DNA from: Purpureocillium takamizusanense
Taxonomy: Eukaryota; Ascomycota; Sordariomycetes; Hypocreales; Ophiocordycipitaceae
Length of the DNA stretch: 64,000 nt
Assembly: GCF_022605165.1 (NCBI RefSeq)
Contig: NC_063070.1
Location: forward strand, 310,001-374,000
Direction: 5' to 3'
The translations under genes and the position numbers were made by a program. Under the pieces are notes generated by a model that was given only the letters and a program-made list of their open reading frames with translations, made no database searches and was not told the DNA's origin. Positions 42,244 through 54,200 of the stretch are shown in pieces. How positions within the stretch are numbered: position 1 is the stretch's first letter; the number at the start of each line of letters is the position of its first letter.

Positions 42244-45195
42244 TTACATAACAACCTAGATGACTGTTGTCAGTTACGTGGCCCGTCAATACTTGTCGCA
42301 GGCAACTACTCACGCAATCGCCCTCCTGCTTCCCCTGCGGGATGCCCATGTCCTCAAACGTTGCCGGGCCCTTGGCAGGCGGCGGCTTCGCCGGTGCTGT
42401 CGCCGACGGTTGAAGGCCCGGGCTAGGCAGACTCTGGCCGGGCCCTGGCGGAGCGCTTCCAACCCGACCCGCACCCGGCCGCGGAGAGTTAGTCCCGCCC
42501 TGCCCAAGTCCTGTCGGTATTCTTGGGGGTCTCTGGCTATCTTGAGGTAGGGAGCTCAAGCGTTCAGGTCGACCGGTGGCACCGGGAACTCTGGAAAAGC
42601 GTTCGTGGCCTTGAGGAGGCATGCGAGGATCGTGATGCGACGGTGGCGCCTCCGACATGGGTCGAGACGATGTCCGAGGGCCGTAATCGCGTCCGGGCTC
42701 GGCCGCCGACGGCGGATAAAGGGGCTGCTGGCCATTGCCGTAAGGCTGTCTTGGTGGCTGCTTCTGAAGACGATTGCCGCCGGGGCCGCCGCTTGGATAG
42801 GGCGCAGCGCTCGCCGGCCGCCCCTGCAGGTCATCGTGCATAGGATATGGCCGACCGCTCGGGTTGGGGCCAGGGCTCGGTTGACGATAGGCGCCGGGTC
42901 CTGCTGGTGCATCGTAACCGGCCGATGCGAAGCGACCCCTTGCCGATGGCGGCTGGGCCAGAGGCTGCAGGCTTCCTGTGCTCTGAGATCCTGGCATCGG
43001 CCGCGGTCCCGCAGCTTGCGTGTTGAGACCGAATGCGCTCATCGGTCGATCGGCCGGTGGCCCCTGCGAAGGGTTTATCGGTGGGTTGTAATGGGAATTT
43101 GGATACCCGCGTACATCGTCCTCCGGGTACGGCGCCGTAGAGCGCGGGCGCATCACGTTCAGCGGTGCTGGCCGTTCATCATCGGGATATGGCGCAGTAG
43201 AGTGCGACCGCACCGGCTGCGGCGCGGCCGAGTCTAGTCTGATGTTGAAGGCTGGTTGTCGCTCGGCGCCAACCACAGAGGCACGCGACGGATCTGGAAA
43301 TGTCGCATGCTCCGAGACGATGGTTGGCTTGATACCCGGGGATGGTTGAGGAGACGGTCCTGTCGAGGATGGATTCGGCGCGGTCGTGGGTGGGTATCCC
43401 GGCCCTTCGGTGGCGGTGGGTGTTCCGTTGCCTTCGTCCAGGGTGGGCATCTGCTGTGGCTGCCTGAACCGCTCCGGGCGCCTGCCTCGCTGAGATCCGT
43501 GCTGGGACTTGATGCGAGTAAGAGTCGTTGTTTCGTGGTCCTGCTTCGATAGGCTCTTGTCCTGACTGAGCGAGTCGAGTCGACCGGCGGCGTCCTTGTT
43601 GCCGTGCTCAGCAGCAATCTGATACCACCGCCGCGCCTCCGAAACGCTCTTGCTGACGTGGATTCCGATCTCGTAATAGTATCCCATGGCAAACTCGCCA
43701 GTGGGGAGCTTGGCCGCTGCGGCTTCTTGGGCATAAGAGAAAGCGAGCTCCTCGTTCTTCTTGAAGACGCCTTCGTAACCAAACAGAAACCAGCGGCTGA
43801 CACCCAGGGCCGCCTCTGGGAGTCCTTGCTTGGCTGCTAGGCCGTAGTAATGGAGTGAAAAGGACGGGTTGAACTCGCAACCGAGTTGGCAGAGCTCATA
43901 TGCCTGCCCCATTTTGAGCTGGGCCTTGGCGAAGCCCAGATACGCCGCCTTTTCAATGTACATTTTGGCAGTTTCCAGATTGTAGGGAAGCAGTCCATCG
44001 GGCACGGCTATATCAGGAAGATCCCGGCCGGCCAGCATGCCATACACGTATGACCCTTGTGGGGCATCCTCGTCGGAGGAGTCGGCGGCTTGCTGGATGC
44101 GCTCCAAGCCCCGAGGGTAGTCCTTGGTCTCGCCATGCTGACCGAGTAAGCTCATCATGCCCATGCGGTACATGGCCGCAGAGTCCTTCAGACTCATGCC
44201 CCGGTAGTAATGTTCCTTGGCCTTGGACATGTCGTTTGATTGCTCAAAGAGCATGCCCATGCGATACTCGGAGCGTGCGTTGCCCAACTCGGCAGCCCGC
44301 TTGTAGCCGCCATAGGCTTCGCGTTTGTCGACACGGTTGCCAAACTTGCCGAATTCGAGCCATTTAGAGCGTATGTACAGGGCATCTGGGTGCTCCTGGC
44401 GAGCCAGATAGCTGATGATATTAATGGCGTCCATGCGGAGCTCGTGCTCGATTCGTGGGGTCGCGGACCGGGCCTTCTCGGGAGGATCGCGGGCCGCCGC
44501 TTCCATGGCCACCTCTGCCCAGGTGAGGACATCGCGAGCCCAGCTTATCTGCATCGTGACATTTTGCGAGTGAAGCACATGTTTGCGCGCATTCCACAAA
44601 ATCTCTTCTTTGGCGTCGTCGGCCGGCGGTATGTTATCCCCTGTGACCTTGGGGAAGGGCGAGAACGAGGGGGCATCCCACCCCATGCTGTCGAGCTTTT
44701 GGGCCCGCGTATCGTTGTTTTGATATGCCCTGATGTCGGTCCCGGCGTCGGGGTTGGTGGTGGTGGCGGCGGCGGCGGCGGCTCCGGGTAAGGGTCGTGG
44801 CGGCTCGCGATCGCCGTGCAAATCCGGGCCGAGGTCGCCTCGTCGTTCTGTGTCTCTAGCTTCAAGTTCCAGACGCTGGAGGTCGTCTTGCATGTTCTGA
44901 GGGACTTGAGGGGTTACCCTAGAAAAGAGATAGAGTGACAAAGTTGTCAGTGCCAAAGCCCCACCAAACAATCACGGAGCGACGCAAGCCAAGTCTCAAG
45001 TGTGCCACCGGCGGCGTTCGTTGACAAGGGATGGCTCGGCGGCGTCACGTCTGCCGGGGGGGGGGGGTGTTCAGTGGGAAGTTGGAGGCAGCGTGCAACT
45101 GACCTTTGCGGAGAGGGCGCAACAACCTCGACAGCCTCGGGCAGGTAGTAGTCGTCGATGCCGCCGGGCACAAAGGTCGCACCAAACTGAGGCAT
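42244..45195 (-). CDS. chitin synthase activator with Sel1 repeats, Skt5/Chs4 type
   Basis: Three exons: 45195-45104, 44918-42314 and 42255-42244, giving 902 residues. Sel1-like repeats run from about residue 240 to 490 (AAELGNARSEYRMGMLFE, AAYLGFAKAQLKMGQAYE, AAKQGLPEAALGVSRWF, AAEHGNKDAAGRL). A Pro/Ser-rich disordered region follows to the end. The last exon encodes only VVM-stop after DC, which makes a CVVM CaaX box. Yeast Skt5/Chs4 likewise carries a CaaX tail and brings chitin synthase III to the bud neck. This protein therefore probably activates and localises a class IV chitin synthase at the plasma membrane. The upstream in-frame extension begins with TTG, so the ATG giving MPQFGATFVPGG is the start. 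Confidence 0.9.
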
Positions 45196-46050
45196 GTCGG
45201 TGGTCAGGGTGAGCAACGGTCGGGTTCGGGAAATGCCTATGCGTGCTGCGGGCCAGGGCCGTCAGCTGAAAGAAGCTCGCCCAACTCGGACCACCCCAGA
45301 GGCGGCGGGCGGGCTGCAGAAGACGCGGCAAATGTCGTGCGCGCGCACGCAGCCAGGAGCGTGGCCTGTTGTCCCGGCCCGTCCACCAGCAAACAGGGCA
45401 GCGCAGAGCAGCGCGGCGCAGGTCGAAGCGGTGGTGACGGCCGCTAGCTTGCGGCAGTGCGGCGGGCCTTGAACGGACGAAGGAACAACGGCGAGAGACG
45501 AAGCGGGGAACTGGCGCCTGCGGGTGGCCAGAGCGAGATGCGGGCAGAAGCGAGGTGCGCAAAGGGAAACGAGCGAGCGGAGGGTCTCGGGGACGGCAAA
45601 AGGAGTGAGCGTTGGGAAAGCAGAGGTGAGTCGCGACACCGTCCCGCCGGTCGGTTTATTAGGTATGAGACGGAGGCAAGGGTTGTGTGGCGATGCTGGA
45701 CGGATGGACAGGAAACAGGAGCGTCAGGTTCCTCTAACTCTTTCCTTCCGTCAGCGCGGGAGCCCCTCCAACAGCCCCCGGGCTTTTCGTCTGTCCTCGC
45801 CTTGTCCAAGCAGGCCTTGTGTGGTAGTGGTGGTGGGGGGACGCCGGCCAGCAGCGACTCGCTCGGGGGGGAAAGAAGGAGGCCAACGTCAGATCCACTA
45901 GAGGCTGTCTCCCATCCAGGTACGGCACGGCACTGTATGTACGTACGCACACACGTAAGGTACTACAAGCAGTACCTTAGTACGTTCTAGGTAGCACCAT
46001 GGCACCCAGCAGTGGAGGTGTGTGGGTGCGAAGGCTATTTTAGGGACAGT

Positions 46051-46084
46051 GGATGGATGGATGGATGGACGGATGGACGGACGG
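46051..46084. repeat. (GGAT/GGAC)n tandem repeat
   Basis: Tetranucleotide units GGAT drifting to GGAC, non-coding. Confidence 0.9.
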
Positions 46085-49000
46085 CCTGCACCGCGTGGCG
46101 AAGCGTGCCCAGTGGTGGCGTAATAATAAGATCGTCCAGCAGATTTGTTTGTTGCGAGGGAGATGATGAGCTGCGACCCCCTCCCTGCCAGGCCGACCGA
46201 CAAGTGTGTGGGCGGCAGGGGACGGGAAGCCGCTGTTCAAGATTGCCCCCTCGGTGGCTTGGTTTGTAGCGGTAAGCAGGGCAATAATGAGCCTGAGGCT
46301 CCCCCCATCTTGCATGGACGCCCTGCTGTGCACTCGCGCCGCCTGCCTGTGTTGGAGGCCCTTGCTGATGTGCGGCGGGACCTTGGTGTGTATTGTATTG
46401 ATGCTGCTCCGGAGAGCCTCGTCCAGAGGGCGACATGCATGATGCATCGTGGGGTCGCAGCATCCGTCCGAGGATAGGTAGGTAGATGGTTTCAACTGCT
46501 GCTGCGCCCGGCCAGATGGATTGGCTGGATGGGTTCGGGGTTCTGGCGTGCAGGCACAGACTAGCCCCAGTCCGGATCCGCTGGAACCGCCTGCGCTGCC
46601 CCCCCAGCCAGGCCAGTGAGGCGCCGCAATAACAGGCTGAGAAAGAGACCTTCCGGTGGATGGACGCACCGGGATGGAACCTTGGAACGTACGCGGCGCG
46701 CCCGGGCTGAGCCGTCGCGGTAGCGGCCCCGGTACGCTTTGACGTCGGTCCTTTTCTCTTGGGTGGTTATCCCATGATCCTCTCTCCTTTCGAGAAGATG
46801 GTCGTGGGAGGCGAACCGGTTGACGACAACGGCCTCGCATGCAGGAGATGGATGCCTCGGTGACCGTTGCAGCGGCTCGTGCGCCGTTTGACGCACAGCG
46901 GCAATGACGCAGTTGACGCATCCGCGCGGGTAATGAAGGGTATAAGGCGAGATGGTGGAACTTTAATGCCGCTTTAGGTACCAAGGTAGTAGCAAGTCCG
47001 TACCTTAGTATACTAACCTAAGGTATCATGCAAGCTTGTTGACGCCCGTTGCTGCAGGCAGGCCTGATCAGACAAATCGCACCAACAAGGGTCCTTCCAA
47101 TCCCGCTCGGTAAGGAACCTGGGTATGGAAAAGGTCGGCGGTCCCCGCAGTCGCTGACGAGCATGGATGACAGGCATGAAGACGAGCTGCGGGCCGTCCA
47201 GGTCCACGTGCTGCTCGCGGTCGTCGATTTTGCGCCGGTGCTCTCTTTCGCTTTTCCCATTTTTGCGTGCGTGCGTCTCTCTGTTTTGCCCCACGTCCCA
47301 AGGCCTTTCTTATATTGAGGTGGCTGCCAATGGGGAGGTTTCACCTCATGCTTCCCGGTTGTCGCGTCAGGCCGCTGCCCCCCCCCCCCCCACCACCGCC
47401 AGCGTCTCCTGCAGCGTTCTCGAATGTGATGGGCAAAGGAAAAGTTGGGAGCTGTGTCACTTACACGACTGCGCCACGCCCGGCTCACGACCGCTGCTCG
47501 CCATGGATGCGAACTGGCAACGCGATGTGCACGAGGACGGCGATGTTTTTGATGATGGCGCTTTCGGATGCTTCAATAATACACCTTGTCTGTCTGCCAG
47601 CACGCAGGGAGCGAGACTGCAAAGAAACGCTCAACAGGGTTTGGCAAGCGTCAAAGTTGAGGGCGAACGTCGTCAAACCCGTGCCTCAAAGCGTTATGGA
47701 AAAGAAGAGTGTCGTCTTGGGTCAGCGCATGACCGGTGACGCAAGGCGAGACAAGAAGACGAAGCGAGCTTGTGGCGGACGAGAGGTCCTCTTCACTTTA
47801 TTACCACCTCCGGTCAGCCCTGCGGCCTCGGGACCTTGCCGGTCCGCCATCGTTCACCATGCCACCGGCGGCTCTCGTCAACGTTCGGTTGAAGCAGCCG
47901 GAGAGCTGAAATGCGCCTGTCTTACACGCGCTATCCCGTTGTGGCGCCGGCTTGGCCCTGCGCCTGGGAACCCCCCCCCCCAACTGCACAAACAGTAGCC
48001 CGGCGCCCCTCGGGACAGGCTGTCTCCGAGGCCTCAGGACAGGACAGCACGCCGGACCTTCGAGGCACGTAAGGCGTGCAAACCAGCCTCTGTCGCGTGT
48101 TCCTCGTGTGACTCGTGTCCATCGAGTCTGCCTGAACCCCCATGGCGCCTGCTCAGCTACCGGAGTGCCAATAGTACCCACGTAATTCGTAATGCGACGC
48201 GAGAGGTCCAAAGCCCGGGGACGTTGGTCTGCATAATCATCCTTCTCTCGCGCTCTCGTAGCCGGTTGCGGTCTACGAGCTCGCCGGTAATCAAGTAACT
48301 GTACTTCGCAGGCTGGTCAGACCAACGAAGCCTTGCGTGTTCCGCTGAGGATGGGGGGATTGATACTGTACATACCTACGAAGTAGGAAGGGCATGGCTG
48401 GTTGGTCTCCACAGGCATCGGCGTGTGTACTCGGGCCCGAGGCGAGTGAAGCGAGCTGCTAAAATTGGCGCTGCGGTAAAATGTAGCGGGGGGGCATGGC
48501 CTCGATGGGCGCGACCAATGCTCAAACTCAATAGCTGGGGACTCCATCCAACTAATCTCCCTTGTGTGTGGGCAACGTTTGATTATTATTATCGCGGAGC
48601 CTGGTCGCACCTGAGATGACCCGACTGCAGATATGGTGGATTCGCGCCCAGGCATTTATTTGCTGTCTGAAAGAATCGCCCAGTCACGCATGGTAGTAGT
48701 ATGATGTCCCGTTGCTCAACGTATCCCCGGGACGTTCGCCTCCATCGAACAGTGTCGTCGGTTGGAGGTGAAAGGCGACCGGTGACGGCACCCACCTACC
48801 CAGGCACAACCGAGGACACAAGTACCTACATAGGGACATATCGTTCCCTGCCGTAGGAGTGAGGCCGGGCGCAATGCTGGGGCGAGGCTTCCCGTTTTGT
48901 GCTGTCTGCAATGAGCACGGCATGGGACATGGCCGAAGAACGATACCGACGGTCACATCGCTAATATGCGAAGTACTCAAGCCACGCCGACGCCGCGAGG

Positions 49001-49267
49001 CTGTCTGGCTGGCCAGCTGGATTCGACTCAGCCTTGCCAAACCCCCCCTCTCCCTCGGTTCATGCTCCCATCCTTGGCCTAATAAGGATCCCGTCGCTTG
49101 GCTTTATGATGGCCCGCCTGGCTCCCAACTAGTAGTTAGTGGGCTGACCCAATACCGTCTATGAAATACTCTCGATCGCGCAACTATTGTTGTACCAACT
49201 ACGGGTGGCGCTGGAGCTGCAAGTGTTAGCAGTTGACAGCACGCAGCAGGTCAGAACGCAACGATAT

Positions 49268-49268
<1 letters not shown>

Positions 49269-49298
<30 letters not shown>
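49269..49298. repeat. (CA)n microsatellite
   Basis: About 15 uninterrupted CA units in intergenic DNA. Confidence 0.95.
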
Positions 49299-49300
<2 letters not shown>

Positions 49301-49980
49301 GGGCAGGGACACATGGACAGACACCTCCTCCCGTGCTGCAAGTCGAAAAGAGAGACCCCCCATGAGGATGCACAATGAAACATTGGTTGGGTAGCGATGA
49401 CACGGGAGATGAAGGAAAGCACGTGGGCCTGCAGCTACACTGGTGGTTGTGCCTGCGGCGCGCGCTGCCTCGCATGTACTTCGTAGTCTGGCTATTTCAG
49501 AACTGATGCTCCCTGGCCATGCTCGAGAAATATACAACATTCGCGCCTCAATAGTAACAAACATATACAAGAGTAGTGCCAGCCTTTGCATGGGGTCAAT
49601 CTTCGAATTGCCAACTCGTCGCTCGTCCACGTTCCCGCATCGGGCGCCCAACAGCCATTTGCGCAGCTGCTGCTGAACGGTGGGTCGGTGGTCAACAGTG
49701 CAAGTGGACCTCTCCCGATTACATAATATTACATGGCTCAATCGCTCTGTCGGCCGTGGCACCGTGGCAGCTTTCGCGTCACCGCAGGCAGCCTAGCATC
49801 CTGGTCAGCCAGTCGGCAGAGGCAGAACATCATCCATTTGCACTCGCCACACCTTCGACCACCTTCATCATCATTTCTGGCACCCAAACTGTCCCGAACC
49901 TCCCCCCTCTCCTCGAAAAACCCGACAGAGCGACCCAGCCTCCATCCATCCCGGCCGGCCACCCACACACCCCTTGGACA

Positions 49981-50874
49981 ATGGCCGATCGCGACCTGTC
50001 CCAGGTGCTGGCCCAGCTCAAGCACTCGCCGTCCATGAGCTGGGACGAGGCCATCTCACTCCTCTCCAAAGCGAAGCTCGCCCTACTCAAGCTCAACGCC
50101 CTCACCCCGAAGCCTTCCGTCCCGGCCAACCTCCTCGCCCTCGCGCGCGAGACATACGAACAGGGTGCCCTCTTCGCCATCCGGGCCCGCAACCCCGAAG
50201 CCTTCACGCGCTACGTCCAGCAGCTCCAGCCCTTTTACGAGCTCCCCTCGGCTAGATTACCCCCGAACCTGTCCGAGCGCAACAAGGTCACTGGCCTCAG
50301 TCTCCTGCTGCTCCTGACCCAGGGTCGGTACGCAGAGTTCCACTCGGAGCTCGAGAGCCTCGCCAACAGGGACGGCGGCGGCAGCACCGGCGATGTCGAA
50401 GGTGATCGATATCTTGGCTACCCCATCAGGCTGGAGAGGTGGTTGATGGAAGGGAGTTACGATCGTGTCTGGAAGGCCATGAAAAGCAGCGAGGTGCCGT
50501 GCGACGAGTACAGCGTCTTCTCCGAGGTAATCCCTAATCGCTACCCTCCCAGCCCCTTGCTGCGGTTGCTGATCAGTTGGCTTGTCCCTCAAAAGATTCT
50601 CAAGAACCAAATTCGCTCCGAGATTGCCAGCAGCAGCGAGCGCGCATACCCTAGCCTTCCGATTAGCTCCACCAAGTCCCTGCTGTTCCTCGACTCCGAA
50701 GGAGATGTCATCCAATTTGCGAAGCATCGAGGTTGGATCGTAAGGGATGGCAACATCTTCTTTCCGGACAGCAACACCGAGGCGAGTGAAGATGGTGCGC
50801 AAGGCAAGGATCTGAGCCAGATGGTGATAGAAAACACCTTGGGGTACGCGCGCGAGCTGGAGACTATCGTGTAA
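49981..50874 (+). CDS. RPN12: 26S proteasome lid subunit RPN12
   Basis: Two exons: 49981-50526 and 50596-50874, giving 274 residues. The 69-base intron (GAG/GTAATC to AAAAG/ATT) is in frame and has no stop. Without it the chain reads EYSVFSEILKNQIRSEIASSSERAY, which is the family continuity. Other marks are GRYAEFHSELE, YPIRLERWLMEGSYDRVW and, in the winged-helix part, KSLLFLDSEGDVIQFAKHRGW. The subunit has a CSN8/PSMD8/eIF3k-type PCI domain. It sits in the 19S regulatory particle lid and is needed for its final assembly. The ATG giving MADRDLSQVL follows a CT-rich leader. It is convergent with alpha-COP. Confidence 0.93.
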   Translation: MADRDLSQVLAQLKHSPSMSWDEAISLLSKAKLALLKLNALTPKPSVPANLLALARETYEQGALFAIRARNPEAFTRYVQQLQPFYELPSARLPPNLSERNKVTGLSLLLLLTQGRYAEFHSELESLANRDGGGSTGDVEGDRYLGYPIRLERWLMEGSYDRVWKAMKSSEVPCDEYSVFSEVIPNRYPPSPLLRLLISWLVPQKILKNQIRSEIASSSERAYPSLPISSTKSLLFLDSEGDVIQFAKHRGWIVRDGNIFFPDSNTEASEDGAQGKDLSQMVIENTLGYARELETIV

Positions 50875-51228
50875 CAGACATTCCCCCCGACTTCACATAT
50901 TCTATCCATCTAGACTTGTGCTCTGGCGTCATTAAGGGATTTCCCATCCGCCGCAGAATCATGGTGTGACCCGGACAAAGGGCTGTCAAATCATCTTTTA
51001 TTGGGGGTGATCCGAAAAAAAGGTCAATTCATTTTTACCTCCGGCACGGCAGACTAGATAGATGCACGGCGCGGCCAAACGACTCGCATGCCATCACGCC
51101 TAGTCCACTGCTCTCTCTTGCTCCTGCCACCAGGCACAGGTCATGTCTTCCGCACCCGCCACTCTACCCTGTCCCCTTTTCCACCACTCTGCATTGGCAT
51201 CTAATTCTCCCGTAACATCATTATTCAT
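50875..51228. other. convergent 3' region RPN12 / alpha-COP
   Basis: 354 bases between the two stop codons. It holds the terminators of both genes and no other gene. Confidence 0.5.
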
Positions 51229-54200
51229 CTACGCAAACAACTTCAAGCCACTTCCATGCTTGCCAACTTCGCATACTTCACACACCCGGCAGACAGTGCC
51301 CTTGAATTTGGAGTGGTACTTGGACCCGTCAAACGCACATTCCTCGAATGACGTGCCGCTGTAGATGGGAGTGTGGCTGGCGGCGCAGATCTCAAACTCG
51401 GCGAACTGGTCAAACTCGATGTCGATGGCATCGTTAGGGTTTCGCTCGCATTGCGCCTTCGTCTTCTTGGCCTGTGAAAGGAGTTCATAAGTAAATCGCA
51501 TCGTGCAACTTGAAGCTAAAGTAGAACTTACGTTCTCAACAATTTTGCTTGAGCCGCCATTCGCGATGATGCGGTTGGCGAAGCTCAGCGCCGAGTTATA
51601 GTTCTTGTTCCTCACCGCCAGCTGCATGGCGGACAACAGGGCCAGCTGCCTATGTGGCACCTCGATTTTGGGGATCGTGAAGTATGCTGAAAGCTCCAGG
51701 CTTCGCTTGTGTTTTGCGGGGTCCTGGGCGACAACGTCAGGGGCGCCAAGCTTTCTCCGCGCAAGCTCAATGTTCATGGCGACAGCATATTCGCTTGCGG
51801 ATGTAACAAGCTTCTTCGCCTCCGCAACCTCACTCTCGCTGGACACAGCGTTGACCAAGATGGCATGGAGGATACCCTTGAACAGATTGACGCCATCCTC
51901 CAGCTTGTTCGACTTCATCGAGTCGAAACCTCTTTGCAAGTCGTTCGTGGCGAGATGCTCCAAATCCCGCGGCACGATAGGGAGGACCTGTCGTGGATCT
52001 GTCTCATCGATTGTGCGACGGATGTAGTTGATCAAAGGCGGCAGGCCCGATGAAGCAGGTAGAAACGTCTTAGACGCCTGGTACACCTCTAGGAATCGAG
52101 GTTTCAGTGGCGCAAAGTTAACCGCACCAACTTGGCGGTTCAAAAGCTGCATCGCGGTTTCAAATGAGCCACCAGCGATGTGATCGACGGCCAAGGGTGA
52201 GTTCCTGGCCCAAAGGTCGGCTTCGCTGCTCCCTGCGCCGCCTGCATCGGCACTGTCAACGTTGACAAAGTCGCTGTCAGCCTCAGGCACGTCGTCGTCG
52301 CCCATGTCCCAGCCAGCAACATCCTCTTCATCATCTTCAGCCAATGCACCATTGCGCTTCGCCATGCCATCGGGCGCCATACCATCCTCGAAGCCCGTAA
52401 CATCGCCACGCGGTGGCTCATCCTCGAGCGAAAGTCCTTCTACCTGGCCGAGGAGCGCCTTCTCGAAGAAAGACTGTGAGCTGGCCTTCGTCGGCCAATT
52501 GTTCCTAAACGTAGGAACAACCGGCTTAGGAGGCGCCAACGACTCGCCCAAGGGAGGTGTCGTGAGTTGGTCTTCGGTGATGCCAGTGGCCTCGAGTATA
52601 GCCTGGCATTCCTCCTCCAAACCGTGGGACTTGGCTGTCATGTAAGCCAAGGGGTCTGTCATGTTGTTAGCGGAATTATTCAGACGTGGATCTATGTGGC
52701 TTATTGGCGCTTACAAAGATCAATCTCCTTGAACATTTGAATACGATCCTCGACCTCGCCCAGGTAGAGCGCATTATGGAACCTCGAGGAGAAATCGCCT
52801 CGGTGCTCAGCAATCTTGGCCATCCTGGCAAGCTTCGAGTGGTCGCCCGTGGCGAGGTACAAAAACGACAGCTTGTCGAATTGTTTCAGCTTCTGGTAGC
52901 ACATCTCAACAATTTGATGATTGCCATGAGCCAGTGCCTCGATGCTCAGTCGAGACCAGAACTTGGGCTTGTCAAGCTCCTTTGCCATCTCAACAGCAAC
53001 GTCCAGATTGCCACACTCGATGGCTAGGTCGAAACGAGTGGTTGGATCCTGGACAAATTGCAAGGCGATCTCAGGGTAGCCCTTCTTTTGCAAATAGGAG
53101 ATGATTGACTGGCCGACGAGGCTCGAGGTCTGGATAATGTGAAGCATCTCCTCATAGTTTCGCTTGACCAATGCAAGTTTGAAGCGATACTCCGTAGGGT
53201 CGATTTGCAAAACCCGAGGTTTGGCTGCCCGGTCGAGACAATAGACGTTGCGGCCCTTGACGCGCACCAGATAGACAGTTTGGTCCAGAGTACGGACAAT
53301 GCCGTTATCGCCGTTGAGTAGCGTGTACTTGACGTGGTTCAGCGTGGAATATAAGAGGACGCCGGCGTCATCCCACGTAGCGCTCTTGATACGGATGGTC
53401 TCGTGAAGAGTGCTAACTTGCTCGAGGGTCTTGGTGACAATTGTCACATTGTGCTTGCTCAGAAGCGCGGCGTAGAGACCGTCGTTTGACCACACAACGT
53501 ACTTCACACCGTTCACAGCAAGCTCGGCAATGCTCTTCTTTTGCTGGATATCATAAAGATAGACAGCCGTCGGAGCTAGAATGAGCAAACTACCCGTGCC
53601 GCCGAAGTGAATATCCGTAGTTCCTGTCGGTGGTTTGAAAGAACGGGTGGTGTTGTTGGACAGGTCTTTTATGTCGATGGTCTGGTTCGATGTATCTAGG
53701 ACGGCAAAACGATTCCTGGCAACGAAGATGGCTGAGTTTCCAGAGCCGCGCTTCGATTCGGTGGGCTCGATCGCCCCGGATCCATCCTTGGGAAGGTTGA
53801 CTAGCTCGTAGGAGCCACCATCGGCGGGGGTCGTGACCAAGACCGATCTCTCGGCCGGGTTGAAAGACAGGGTGCGAGGGGTAACCCACGGGCTCCCCAG
53901 CTTCTTCAGTGAGAGAAGGGTCGGACTCTCCACGTTCTTTTGGAAGTCGTATGATTTGACGTGCTTCTCCTTGGTGATGTAAAAGAGCATGCTCTGGTGC
54001 GTGGCTGAGGCGGGACGTTCGCGCTCGAGCTTGAAGACCATGACGCCGTTATCGTGTCCGGCGGCGAAGAGGTTAATCTCAGGGTGGGCTGCAATAACCC
54101 AGAACCGATCGTTTTCCCGCTTAAAAGATTGAACAGCAGTTCTCTTGTTCAAGTCCCACACTCTAATGGTCTTGTCCTCACCTGCAGACAGAATCAGGTC

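Larger units (their letters stand above)
45196..49980. other. 4.8-kb gene-poor region
   Basis: This divergent interval between Skt5 and RPN12 holds no gene I can support. It has a TGGA/CGGA tandem at 46051-46084, C-runs at 47380-47391 and 47969-47979, a CA repeat at 49269-49298, and GTACCTTA-type motifs at 45957-45990 and 46975-47028. A frame at 47267-47998 and others are low-complexity or lack motifs. The last 250 bases are the CT-rich RPN12 leader. Confidence 0.5.

Noticed and set aside
44240..44791. 183-codon plus-strand frame inside the Skt5-type gene
   Set aside because: Antisense to Sel1-repeat coding sequence and ending in a glycine run from the GGC repeat.
46040..46984. 314-codon minus-strand frame
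   Set aside because: Crosses simple repeats (GGAT units), has no motif and no splice-supported partner exons.
47267..47998. 243-codon plus-strand frame
   Set aside because: Contains a C-run-derived proline tract and no recognisable domain. Several competing frames of similar length overlap it on both strands.
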